From Anticarsia gemmatalis (lineage: Eukaryota > Arthropoda > Insecta > Lepidoptera > Erebidae), in the NCBI RefSeq assembly GCF_050436995.1, contig NC_134766.1, forward strand, positions 7,750,001 through 7,814,000: DNA of 64,000 nt, in the 5' to 3' direction. The notes under the pieces are model-generated. The model searched no databases. It was not told the DNA's origin and saw only the letters and a list, made by a program, of their open reading frames with translations. Shown in pieces: positions 53,970 through 64,000 of the stretch. A program made the position numbers and the translations under genes. Position 1 is the first letter of the stretch. Each line of letters begins with the position of its first letter.

Positions 53970-54304
53970 CTTTACACACAATAGGCGATAAACTCGGCTA
54001 TTATATCGGTGGATAAAACTTTGTGTAAATATTCATTATAGAAAAGGAAAATTCATATCGGAATTTATATCAAAAGTTGTTTGTTGGAAAATAGTTTAAA
54101 ATTACTGATTTTTAACTATTGTAGGCACGAGGCTAAATTACTAGTATCATTATTCGATGTTTCTATTTGCCATCGTTTGAAATTTATACATATGTTTTTT
54201 AATAAATATGTATAAGAATATAAATGGCCGGGAATCCGAAACCTAAAGCAACATAACACGCTGCAATTTACTAAAATAGGTCTACTTACGTATCTTTGTA
54301 CATA
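53970..54304. other. Unassigned sequence
   Basis: Nothing recognised. Confidence 0.3.
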
Positions 54305-54360
54305 TATACAATCACGCCATTTTCTCATAGTTAGGCAGAGTGAGGCCATTGAAGGTAACT
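54305..54360 (+). repeat. Repeat P fragment
   Basis: AATCACGCCATTTTCTCATA, then GGCAGAGTGAGGCCATTG. The GC-rich 54361-54387 beside it may be an extension. Confidence 0.45.
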
Positions 54361-54387
54361 CCTCCCTGGCCGTAGGACAGCATCAGC

Positions 54388-55004
54388 TGTTGACAAAAAA
54401 ATATTTTATTACTTGATAAAGTAACAGTATAAAGTTTAGTGATAGTACATAGTAATATTTTCAAGTTGATGGACTTGAAACATAATTATAGCGGATTGAG
54501 CATATAGAAGTATTTGGCCAATTCACTACACAACACAAGAGTTACCAGCCACAACGACAAAACGACACCATCGGCATGTTATTTGCTTTATGACGATTGT
54601 TTTTTTCATATAAAAAGTATGGAAACTATAATAAATCAAAACTTTAGAACACACGACGTAATGATCCCAAGTTTCATGTCCTTGTGCAAATTATATTTAG
54701 TTCAATACCAAATCTATAAATAAACCTAAACAATTGTGTGAAATACTAACTTTAAGTCTTTTGTCAAAAGCCTAGTTCCAGAAGTTCTAAGAGACAGATC
54801 TGTCAAGTTTTCCCCGAAGGCTTTCTTAAGTAAATGTAGCTTCATAAAAGTACAATGAAGTTCGTAATGATGTAGCTCTTTTACTCTTTATATTGTCTAT
54901 TTCAGGTTCTCAATGTGGTTTTATTTACTTTCGACTGTCATACACAGATCATAATTATCTGCAATGTCTTAAAAAAGGTCAGGTGCGTAGTATTTGTAAC
55001 CGGA
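54388..55004. other. Unassigned sequence
   Basis: A good acceptor-like tract, ATTGTCTATTTCAG, ends at about 54904 and is followed by open frames, but they run into repeat P. No exon is called. Confidence 0.25.
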
Positions 55005-55105
55005 TTGTGAATGAGGCAAAGGAAGTTTGTGAGGATCGTACCAAGTGGCTTTCTATGGCCTCTTGGCACCTATGGGAAAAAAGCGATTTTACGTATTTAT
55101 GTATG
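55005..55105 (-). repeat. Repeat P
   Basis: GAGGCAAAGGAAGTTTGTGA and GGATCGTACCAAGTGGC, then CACCTATGGGAAAAAAGCG. Confidence 0.55.
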
Positions 55106-55208
55106 TAAACTCTGCTGTCTGTCTGTCTTATCAATCGAATCAAGATCCTTCCAATAAGTATTTATAACTATAACTGTTAAATGAACAGGTTATCAATTGT
55201 ACAAGGAA

Positions 55209-55360
55209 CAGTACCTCGATTCTCTACCACTATCGACTACCGACAACCGGCTAGCTATCGACATTTTGACATTTAGAATGTACTGCCAAAATGTTTCCTA
55301 GGACACCCGTCAGAGGCGCTGATCAGATTTTCATACAAAATTTCTCGATGACAGTTCGGT
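55209..55360. repeat. CAGTA MITE, right end lost
   Basis: CAGTACCTCGATTCTCTACC, core GTCAGAGGCGCTGATCAG, then GATGACAGTTCGG where similarity stops. Confidence 0.68.
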
Positions 55361-57323
55361 TTACGAGTTTATATCGCCTCTTTTTTCAAGTGAAATTGAA
55401 AATCCAGTTTATTAACTTTTCAGTAGATTACATATACAAGAAATCGAATTTTAATAAAGTAATTTTGTCTTCACACGTGCTTTGCATTTAGTCCTAATAA
55501 TGCTATTTCATGCTTTTATGTGAGGTTGGTTTTTTATCTAGACACAGAAACACTTTTAAACGTCACTTATGTTTGAGTACCGTTTCAGTATTCAGGCGTT
55601 TATCTGAAAGCACTCAATATCATTCAAAATGTGCCAAAAATGCCTAAATAAAATAACTCAAGTGGTTTCACGATAATTACTATTGTCCTTAATTATTTCG
55701 CTTTTAATATACACCTATTTAATTTCAGGCTAGACCTTAATTCTCAGAACTGGACTTTATAATGCTTTGAGTCCATTAATAAAGGTATTTAGTTCAAATG
55801 ACATAGATGGGATCGTTAATAAAGGCCCTTGGTTAGTTTAGGATTAAAGCCTCGTTTAATCTATTTATAATAGTTATGTGAAGCCTAAAACCTGTTTGAT
55901 AGTTAGCCTTTTAATTTGAAAGGACCACAAGGCTGTTTATTTATGGTACACCGAGCAAGGGCTATTAGGTACCAAAAAATAAAATTTTATTAGGCGATTC
56001 TCAATTTTAGAAAGATTCACAATAGATCTTTCTAAGGAGGTATTATGAGAATTACGAAGAACAAATTTATATTAGCTGGTAAGGGCTGCTTTTGATATTG
56101 TTGATCCACATCTCCTGTATATAGATATAGGCCAAAATTGGGGAGCATCTTTCTGCCTAAAACTGTCTGTATAATTTCATCAAAATCCGTTCAGTACTTA
56201 TGGCGTGATCTAATTATAAACACCTAGACAATCATTCAAAGTTTTGTGTATATATGTAATATATACACGAAAATACTTTTTATATAGTTAGATAAAAAGT
56301 CATTAAGTCGTCATACATTTCAAGGCTTTAAATATTGCGATCACCCAACCATGTTCATTGCTTGTCATCATCCAGACAAAATTCTTAGTAAAAAGCTTCG
56401 TATTTTTGTAGAAATGGATCATATTTAAGATAAATGGTCCATTATATTATATATTATACATAATCTTTTCACTCAAATAAGGTTGCTTCCAAAAACAATA
56501 TTACGCAGAAAATTCAAGTAGTACCAAGAAATTTCAGTCATTATGACATAAACATACGTGTGTTTTAATTAATGATAAATTGTATGGCTGCAGTTTGGGA
56601 GGAATTAATTAGCACCTTACATAAACAGTTCGTGTTTTAATTGACGCTAGGTTTGTTTTCAATTATATGTTTTGTTAGATGTAGAATGACGTTTAGTTTT
56701 TACTAGAAGTTGTTTTTTGTACTTTTAACAAATACAGTAAAGGAAATAATACTTTAGATTGGCGTGAAGTAATATTTAACTGAAAGTACCTCGCGTCTCT
56801 TGCGCGTAAAATAAAAAAATGTTTGATCCTATTTATAAAAATATCTGTAAGCTGCATTTTTAGTTTTCAAACTTTCTATTGGCTGCGTTTAGTGCGATTT
56901 CGTTTAGCCTCAAAATTTATAGTTGTAGATAGACAAACTTTCATATTTAATTATTATACTTTATCCACCTAATAAAGTGTTGAAATACTCAGATAGTTTT
57001 CTGTACTTTAGCATTAAGTAAAATATAATAATTCCTGTTATAACTAATAAATCCTTCTATCTTGAATAATATAAATTGTTTGAATGCCAAACCCAGTTCC
57101 CTAATTACCCGTCCTCATAATGAAGGTAAGGGGTACAAACCTCGGGTCTTCTAAACTTTTCAACCAAACTTTATCAAGTATTTGTTTAAAAGGACCCTGT
57201 TTATAAAGGAAACCGCTATAAAAAACAAGAGTACGTGGTCAGAATAAATTTATAAAAGATCATTGTGTGGGAAGAATACTCAATTTAGAGTATAAAATTA
57301 GTGTGAAGGAGTTTTAGTAGGTA
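55361..57323. other. Mostly unassigned AT-rich sequence
   Basis: At 56170-56230 a Helitron-like phrase, TCATCAAAATCCGTTCAG, occurs without clear ends. Near 56013-56037, AGAAAGAT and ATCTTTCT form a small hairpin. No gene recognised in almost 2 kb. Confidence 0.35.
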
Positions 57324-57566
57324 CTAGCTGACCCGCGCATCTTCGCTTGCGTCACTTAAGAGAGAATGGGTCATAATTTTCCCCATTCTTGTAACATTTT
57401 TTACTGGTACTCTGCTCCTATTGGTCGTAGCGTGGTGATATATGATCTTCCTCGATAAATGGGCTATCTAACAGTGAAAGAATTTTTCAAATCGGACCAG
57501 CAGTTCCTGAGATTAGCGCGTTCAAACAAACAAACAAACTCTTCAGCTTTATAATATTAGTATAGA
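57324..57566 (-). mobile_element. Helitron-like element H1
   Basis: Opens CTAGCTGACCCGCGCATCTT after an A and closes ATAATATTAGTATAGA before a T. Confidence 0.87.
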
Positions 57567-57708
57567 TTATTTAGAAGTATATATAGCATTATAGTATTTA
57601 GGCCTAGTTTCATATAGTCAGATAACCTATCTGCTGTATGAAATGACTGTCAAAACTTTCTCTAGTTCGTAAACATTGAAATTGATAGGTACCGGACCTG
57701 AGGCGTGG

Positions 57709-57874
57709 CGATGCGAAGGTGAATTCTTATAAAACAATTTGACGTAAAATGTATCGTGACGTCACGATCTTTTTTTATAATTGAATAGAGAACCGTAGAA
57801 CTTTGATGTTCGCTACGACTACGTCACGCTTTCGCTACGAATTCACTTCGCCTATGCTACGCTTTCGCTACGCC
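57709..57874. repeat. Inverted-repeat element with AGGCGTRGCGA ends
   Basis: AGGCGTGGCGATGCGAAGG and GAATTC near the left are mirrored by GAATTCACTTCGCC and TTTCGCTACGCCT at the right. GCTACG/CGCTTTCGCTACG motifs repeat internally. Probably a MITE, class unknown. Confidence 0.5.
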
Positions 57875-58560
57875 TTGAACATGTTTTGGCGAAGTTATCG
57901 CCACGGTTTGGTAACGATTAACTGTTAAATAGAATATATTAGTAGAATAGACAGATTTGACAGCTGATAAGTATGAGTGGAAGAAGAGAACATTTGTACC
58001 GACTCTTCTTACTTTTAATAAAGGCAAAACAATGATGAACTTCTGATTAAAATGTGTAGTTTTGTAACATCACGTTGCGCCAAGTCATCAACAAACAGTA
58101 CCTTAGCTATTTTTAAAAAGCTTTTGCTAAGAAGTACACGTACATAATTCATCAAAAATCAATATTTTCCGTAAAACATTTCATAGATATTAATACCTCA
58201 ATACACACATCTGTCCACGAACAATTAAGGTCGTCTAAACACTGAAAATATGCCGTAAAATACACCGAAAGAAATAACAAATACGGCTATTAATAACGCT
58301 CGTGTACAAACATACAAATCGTACGGTTTTGTTTGATTTAAAGCTATGAGTCATTCGGACGGAGCGAAAATAAAATTTGTGTATTGAAGTTTACGAATTT
58401 ATAGTAATTTGTGTATCTTGATGGAAATATAGATTTTTACGGAACGGGTACGGGAAAAGCTATGGTATTTTATTTGACGTTGATTTCGAAAATTATTTAA
58501 GTATTTTTGACTGACTAAATTTATTTTTTGCATTAATTACAAGACGGTAGCGTGTTACAG
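57875..58560. other. Unassigned sequence
   Basis: Nothing recognised. Confidence 0.3.
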
Positions 58561-58570
58561 ATGAGTGAGT

Positions 58571-58816
58571 CTTCTTATCGTATGGTTAGTGGTCAACCTA
58601 TTGCCAAAGTTGTTCAAGCCGCCCGAAGGCCTTTGACATGGCTTAACGACTGTTATCTTAATTGACAACAACCGTGACCGATTTTTTACGTGCCCTCCGA
58701 AGCACGGAGACACCCTGTTCAAATACCACTATGCGGGCACCCATCTATGGAATAACCGCGCCAAGGGTTGCTTAACCCACAGATCGCTTACCGACAGGTG
58801 AGCGCAGCTGGCTACG
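58571..58816 (-). mobile_element. 5S-A SINE with probable 9-bp TSD
   Basis: Contains GGTTAGTGGTCAACCTATTG, GACTGTTATCTTAATTGAC, the box C complement CACCCATCTATGG and GCGCCAAGGGTTGCTTAACC. TGAGTGAGT occurs at 58562-58570 and 58817-58825. Confidence 0.75.
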
Positions 58817-58978
58817 TGAGTGAGTGAATGAGTAAGTTGGTCTTTGTGACTTACACTCAATAGATGGGCGTGCATTCAGAAAAGTTTCCTTAAATATTTA
58901 GGTCTGCATAGTTCATTGATAGAACGAAAGAGAGATAAAGAGCTAAAGAAAATATAAAGGAGTATATATTAGGTCGGG

Positions 58979-59101
58979 GAAAAAGTCTTTTCGCATTATA
59001 GTATGTATGAACTTGTAGTAAAATCTAGAATCACAAATGAGTACACGGTTCATTAGGTTTCTTTCAGTGAGCTCTTGAGGTATCGGGTTTTCCCCGACCT
59101 C
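58979..59101. mobile_element. mariner-type MITE, internally deleted
   Basis: TTAGGTCGGGGAAAAAGTC at the left and TTTTCCCCGACCT at the right. About 95 bp of interior and right arm seen in the 6265 copy are missing, and the right TA is changed. Confidence 0.8.
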
Positions 59102-59590
59102 AAATGTACCTAGTTTAAATCTTTGATTGCTATCGTAACTCTATATGCAAGCTCTAGGGAACTAAACACTTTAACTTACTATAAACTTGTTATAACGATG
59201 CATTCGTATTGAACTTAAATACAGGTCACAGGTAACTATTAAATTGGTTCTAAACTTGGACACGTGAAAGAAAAACGGACAAAAAAAAGCACGATTTTCT
59301 AAACTCCTCATTATTAAAGAGTCTGACGGTCAAAATGTACAAATATATTTTCTACAGCACACATTAGTAGTTTTTTTAACAAGTTTTGAATAGCGAGCCG
59401 TTTTTCCGATAGTGGTATAAATTCACACAACGGGTCGTACTTTTAAGAGAACCCCCTAAAATAAACCTTGATATTTATACTAATGGACTACTTTTCTGAT
59501 TGTAATGTCCAGAAACAGATAATCTCGCCACTTGTCTGTGTGAAAAGGGTTCACGAGTAGAAAAGTTTACTATTTCTTAAAAATCCGTTC
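59102..59590. other. Unassigned sequence, ending in a worn Helitron
   Basis: The last bases (AAAAATCCGTTCAGTTG) and those after the SINE at 59878 (TGAAAGAGTAACATATAC) form one Helitron-like interior interrupted by the SINE. Confidence 0.4.
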
Positions 59591-59603
59591 AGTTGTTAAA
59601 GTG

Positions 59604-59864
59604 AGGCGCCGTAGCCAGTTGCGCTCACCGGCCGCTAAACGATCTGTGGGTTAAGCAAACCTTGGCGCGGTCATTCCATAGATGGGTGACCGCATAGTGG
59701 TATTTGAACAGGGCGTCTCCGCGCTTTGGAGGGCACGTAAAAGGTCGGTCCCGGTTGTTGTCAATTAAGATGACAGTCGTTAAGCCACGTCAAAGGCCTT
59801 CGTTTGGCTTGAACAACTTTGACACTAGGTTGATCACTAACCATACGATGAGAATGAGAAGAGA
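59604..59864 (+). mobile_element. 5S-A SINE, best copy, 13-bp TSD
   Basis: A 261-bp insertion flanked by identical AGTTGTTAAAGTG at 59591-59603 and 59865-59877. It starts AGGCGCCGTAGCCAGTTGCG. The segment GATCTGTGGGTTAAGCAA, GGCGCGGTC, then ATAGATGGGTGACCGC lines up with the GATCACCGAAATTAAGCA..GGGCGCGGTTAGTACTTAGATGG order of insect 5S rRNA (box A, intermediate element, box C). The body follows with CGGTTGTTGTCAATTAAG and CGTTAAGCCACGTCAAAGG, ending ATGAGAATGAGAAGAGA. The TSD proves retroposition. The element would carry an internal pol III type 1 promoter. Confidence 0.85.
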
Positions 59865-59877
59865 AGTTGTTAAAGTG

Positions 59878-60312
59878 TGAAAGAGTAACATATACACAAA
59901 CATACATCGTCATAAATACGTCATACCAATAATAATAATAGGTTAATCCTGTCTCCGAAAACAGTGTAATATTTCAAGCAAAATATTTGGTGTCTCCAAT
60001 CAGAATGTCAATATTATTCTGTATCTAAGACAATTTCTTACACAAACAAGTATACTGGTTCCTCTCTTATATTTTTTTATAGTACGGAATAGTATCCTTT
60101 AAGGAACATGATACGTCTTCCGACAAAGTTTGTTTCAAAGTTATGCAAGTTCTTAAGTCGATTCAAGGATATTTTGTAAGAAAAAGTTTTTAAACACGTT
60201 TTTGTATGTATTTGAAACTGTAGTACACACTGTGGTAATATAGGTAAATAATTATAGGTTACAGTGTAAGTACAATTTCTCATAGATATTGTTTTTATCT
60301 ATCTTTGCTAAA
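59878..60312. other. Unassigned sequence after a worn Helitron piece
   Basis: 59878-59945 continues the interrupted Helitron (AACATACATCGTCATAAA). The rest is unassigned. Confidence 0.35.
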
Positions 60313-60527
60313 TCACGTTATTTTGAAAAACAAAATCGCCCACCACGTCTGTCTATACGTTCACGGTAAACTCAAAATCAACTTAACCTCTACTCAATAT
60401 ATATATCTCAATATAGATACTCAAGCGTTTTGTACTGATAAATTGAGCAATTCCTGAGAAAGTTTTCAGTATATCATTTTTTAAGGTTGACCCGTGTAAC
60501 CCGGGTGTAGTCGAGGCCGGTCGCTAG
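60313..60527 (+). mobile_element. Helitron-like element H4
   Basis: CACCACGTCTGTCTATACGT in the left half; the right end is TGACCCGTGTAACCCGGG, then GGCCGGTCGCTAG followed by T. The left boundary is uncertain. Confidence 0.6.
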
Positions 60528-62107
60528 TGTATATAATAGGATATATTGAGGTCCCATATTGAATATTTCCTAGAAATACTAATGGAAATGTGATAATCTT
60601 TCCTTTTAAATATATTTTAATAACAGTGATTCGCAAGGATTATTATTCCATTAAGAGATAATGTAGCGGGTAGGGTTGTTCTATCGGGACGTTGCCCTTT
60701 CATTGTCCTTTAAGAGGTCAAAACAATAGACATGATAATATCGTTTCATTTTGAATATAAATTGTCGTTGATAACGTAATTCAGAATATGGGGAAATATT
60801 GCTTGGGTGTATTGCATTATGCAATATGAATGTTCACATTATTTATTTGCTAGTAAAGAAACAACAAAAATATTGTTCAATTATTTTCTTTTCTAAATAA
60901 ATCTTCTATAACAAACTAAGGCCACTATGCAGTACATCCTAAAATGATGGCAATCTATATTTATCAAAATAGCAATATACAACAAGTGCATATGTAGCGA
61001 TAGAGACTACCAAATTATAGTACACAAGATTTTCATATCAATATAAATACACAATAGGCTTTCCGTGAGATCAGTTTTTTTTCGTAGGTACCGCGAACAA
61101 GAAGGCGAAACAGGTTGGATAGTTTATTCGAAAGTTATATTAAGGGGTGCAGTTTTCAGAGGATACTACTTTATTTTTTTACGTGTAGTTTTTAGTGTTT
61201 TTGCATTTCAACAAACTAAGGCTTTTATCCTATTTTTCTAAATGGTAAACAGTATCTACTAGTTTATGCTGTCAATTTTATATGATAATAAGAGTTAAAA
61301 TCTAAAAATCTAAAATCGGACAGCAGTCATAACTTTTAAACCGAAGCTATCTAGGAATAGAGGGATTGCATTCTATAATCCTTTAGATTAGAACTTTGTT
61401 CTCTCTGTCTAAAACCTTTAAGCTCTTGCAAAAGCTAGTCAGTTTCAAATCTGATTTCTAACTTTCCTGGTATTCAGTTAAGTCTATAATGCTAGTTTAA
61501 TGACAAGAACACGTTTCTCTTGTCTGATGTACAATAGTTTTCTGTTTTTATTTTTGTTAGGAGATTGTAGTGACATTTTCAATATAAATATTTTATCTGA
61601 TTTAAATATTGTTCTGTAGTCATTTCTGTAAAGCTATGTTCATATTTTTATTAATGGTATGTGTCTGCTAGGTGTCCATAAAATTTCGGTACCTAAGTGA
61701 TTGGCTAAATGCCCTGTACTATTATAGAACTTAATATTAAGTTAATTAAATGTTTAATTTATTTTATAGAAACACTATTGGAAAAACATTCTCTAGAAAT
61801 CTCGATAGTGTTTTCAGCAAACAAATAGAGATTATCTTTGTGACCCAGTAACATACAACGTTCCTATTTATCAAAATTGACCACAATGATCACTAAATTA
61901 GACCTACAGACCCTCAAAAGAACCCACAAATTAGGTTGATATCATTACGGTAACCTAAAAATAAACAAACGTAATCCACCCCCGCGCCATTTATTTGGAC
62001 TCACCAATAAAATAATTGAGTCGTAAAATACTCATAAAGTAACTACTCGTAAAAGTGCTATAGTCTTATCCATTTATTATAATTAAGTGGTAGATAGACT
62101 ACTGTTT
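60528..62107. other. Unassigned AT-rich sequence
   Basis: About 1.6 kb. Near 61771-61815 GAAACACTAT and ATAGTGTTTTC form a small inverted repeat. No gene or family recognised. Confidence 0.35.
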
Positions 62108-62400
62108 CTTTACTACTACTAATACTATAAATGCGATGTGAGGATGGAATAAGTAATCGCACAGGATACTTTTCCCGGGGAAATCTAATATATAAAATTC
62201 TCGCGTCACAGTTTTCGTTGCCATGCTCCTCCGAAACGGCTTGACCGATTTTGATGATTTTTTTTGTGCTTATCCGGTATCTACGAGAATCGGCCAACAT
62301 TTATTTTTCATACCCCTGAGTGACACATTTTTTTTTTATTTCATATGGCAAAACAACGTTTGCCGGGACAGCTAGTATTTTTATAATGGTAAGTCGCGGG
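62108..62400 (+). mobile_element. Worn H3 Helitron interrupted by H6
   Basis: CTACTAATACTATAAATGCG at the left and AAGTCGCGGGCAGG at the right are H3 features, separated by the H6 insertion at 62184-62375. Confidence 0.5.
62184..62375 (+). mobile_element. Helitron-like element H6
   Basis: Begins TCTAATATATAAAATTCTCG after an A. Its interior has CTCCTCCGAAACGGCTTGAC. It ends with the hairpin GGCAAAACAACGTTTGCC, then GGGACAGCTAG, before a T. Confidence 0.85.
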
Positions 62401-63924
62401 CAGGAATGAATACTTCATAATGTTAAGAAACAAGCAAAGTTCCTCTTTGCGTCTGTCTGTTTGTTTGTTTGTTTTGAGACACAGAGAGAGTTACAGTGAG
62501 TCATAAAAAAAACTGCAATGCGTACATTAAACTTTTGCGTAAAATGGTTTTACATGATGGTAAAGTTAAAGGTTTAATTTCCTAATAAGTTTATGTCAGT
62601 GCAGCACATTCACTTTGCTGTTTATATGTTAGTACGTACGTTTGTGTGTAATCAACTGTCAGAATCACTGACGTTATTGGTCCGTGTAAAAGCCTATGTT
62701 TATTTTAGCTGGGATTCATGACTGAACGAGCTCTATGTACAGTCAGCTCCCAAAATTACCCAATTTATTAAATCTTCCAAAACCTTTTTTTATGTTCTGA
62801 AGCATAATTATTATTTATTCCTCATGTTCGTTTTGTAGTTCTGTTGTTTTTGGTATCGTATCCGAGATACCTACAGGAGTCTAGTAATAGGACTGTTCTC
62901 AGTCTAGATTTTTACATTCGAATAGTCAAGATTATTTTATTTTGGTTCATATTTTTTTACACTTGTCGATCTGCGCGTGTATTTTGGGTTGTCATATTAA
63001 CTTAGGAGTCGATTTTCAACAATAAACCTTTGTTTTTATTCTGAGTATTCAACCATTCATTCGTCGCATTTGGTCTCGCAAAAAACAGGCAAAACTTGAC
63101 TTCAATGGAACACGGAATTTAATAGTAGCGTTACACAAAATGGAATTCAAATAAACAATATTTTCGTGGGATACTGGATAATAATTATTTACTAACAAAA
63201 GGAAACGACTGTATTAATGTAGGCTAAATGACAAAATAACTGTTTTAATTAATTTATTGGTAGTGAAAAAAATAAATAATAATAGTAAATACGGGAATAG
63301 GCTCGTTTAAGTACTTAATGTTGAAGAGTGGGTGTAATACACCTCGGCTTGCACTTTCGGGTACATCAGGCGTCATATTATATCTGTATGTATATAAACA
63401 TCGAAATTGCTACAGTGTATTTGAAATTATTAGTGTAATATGCTTCAACGCTACCAGTGAAGTGTAATTGGCTTTATGTTTTTTAACTCTAAAAATGTTC
63501 TTTTCAGTTGTTGACAGCTGTTGGTTTTCCAATAATAAATAAAAAACTAATAATAACCACCAACTTTCTATTAATAAAACAATTTCTCAAACTATTTTTT
63601 CTCAAACCTACCAACCCACAATATTCATTTACCCTTCCATCCTTCAAGGAAAAGCTTTGGATATAAAAACAATAACACCAACTAAATTACACCGTGTGTT
63701 TGAACACCTCGTGAACTCGTGACATTTTCAAAAGGAATGCGACAGCTGTCTCTGAGTGTATTAAATGACGTACTCTTCTTACTCTTACTTACTTTTACGG
63801 TTCTCAATTCGTTTGGATGTTTTTTATTTATGTTTAGTGTGGCTTCTTACGGGATATTTTATCCAATAGAAGCTACCGACTATCGACAAAACGAATGTCA
63901 AATTACCTATAGACTTAGCTAAAA
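62401..63924. other. Unassigned sequence
   Basis: No gene or clear repeat. A tiny CAGTA-like phrase (CTACCGACTATCGAC) occurs near 63875. Confidence 0.35.
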
Positions 63925-64000
63925 ACAGCCGCACAGATCGCTCCATATATAATAAAATACTAGAATCCAGTTGCATCCGGTGAGATTGGAAGCCGACACC
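63925..64000 (+). repeat. 5S-B SINE, internally deleted, cut by window end
   Basis: ACAGCCGCACAGATCG matches the 5' end and ATCCAGTTGCATCCGGTGAG the 3' body. The 5S-like promoter boxes between them are absent. Confidence 0.6.

Noticed and set aside
54361..54387. Exon on the minus strand after a TTTTTTTGTCAACAG acceptor
   Set aside because: The open frame is very short (about 18 codons), has no good donor and runs into repeat P.
59640..59700. 5S rRNA gene
   Set aside because: Only the internal promoter region resembles 5S; the outer parts differ and the block is followed by a SINE body within target-site duplications.

Overview
The window looks like a piece of a moth or butterfly (Lepidoptera) nuclear genome, most likely a repeat-rich intron or intergenic tract. 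The evidence is its AT-rich unique sequence, the lack of any long conserved reading frame over 64 kb, and its repeats: short TC...CTAG Helitrons, tRNA-headed SINEs ending near GGGACATTAATGGGTTA, short palindromic MITEs and 5'-truncated RTE-clade LINE ends. The dense repeats resemble noctuid-type genomes, but the species cannot be fixed from sequence alone. There are no prokaryotic features. Family labels (H1-H9, S1, S2, 5S-A, 5S-B, P, CAGTA) are mine.

Genes are nearly absent. At 609-790 and 5286-5379 two phase-compatible plus-strand exon candidates together resemble a ZAD (zinc-finger-associated domain), but one of the four zinc ligands is missing. Around 15.29-15.46 kb there is a promoter-like patch with an E2F-like site and a 5' splice donor. 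At 53828-53969 (minus) there is an unrecognised open exon-like segment ending in a GTAAGT donor. Everything else with coding character belongs to transposable elements: an RTE C-terminus at 24046-24347, a decayed RTE reverse transcriptase near 34.2-35.2 kb, a truncated Harbinger transposase ORF at 36887-37150, and Ty3/Gypsy-like remnants inside a small LTR element at 12598-14011.

Layout. 0-11 kb: a CAGTA MITE fragment, a 5S-derived SINE, ZAD exons, a SINE interrupted exactly by a Helitron, a hAT MITE with perfect 8-bp target-site duplications (TSDs), an intact SINE with a 22-bp TSD, a mariner MITE, and a cluster of Helitrons (7.5-10.3 kb). 11-20 kb: an S2 SINE, the LTR element nested in a Helitron, palindromic MITEs, the promoter-like patch, and a second hAT-like MITE. 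20-33 kb: SINEs, Helitrons, the RTE end, a 1.1-kb long-arm foldback carrying a 5S-type SINE, and CAGTA hairpins. 33-43 kb: a 2.2-kb TIR element with the decayed RTE inside it, the Harbinger derivative, an inverted repeat beside an orphan ORF, and a second mariner MITE. 43-50 kb: several H1 and H5 Helitrons and SINEs. 50-64 kb: sparser repeats, the exon-like segment, two more 5S-derived SINEs (one with a 13-bp TSD), and nested Helitrons.

The elements do not form a pathway; the biology here is transposition. Nested insertions give empty and filled sites within one window, so element boundaries, target preferences and relative ages can be read directly. The least ordinary signal is a group of short retroposons whose heads resemble 5S rRNA (box A to box C), in two versions with different bodies.
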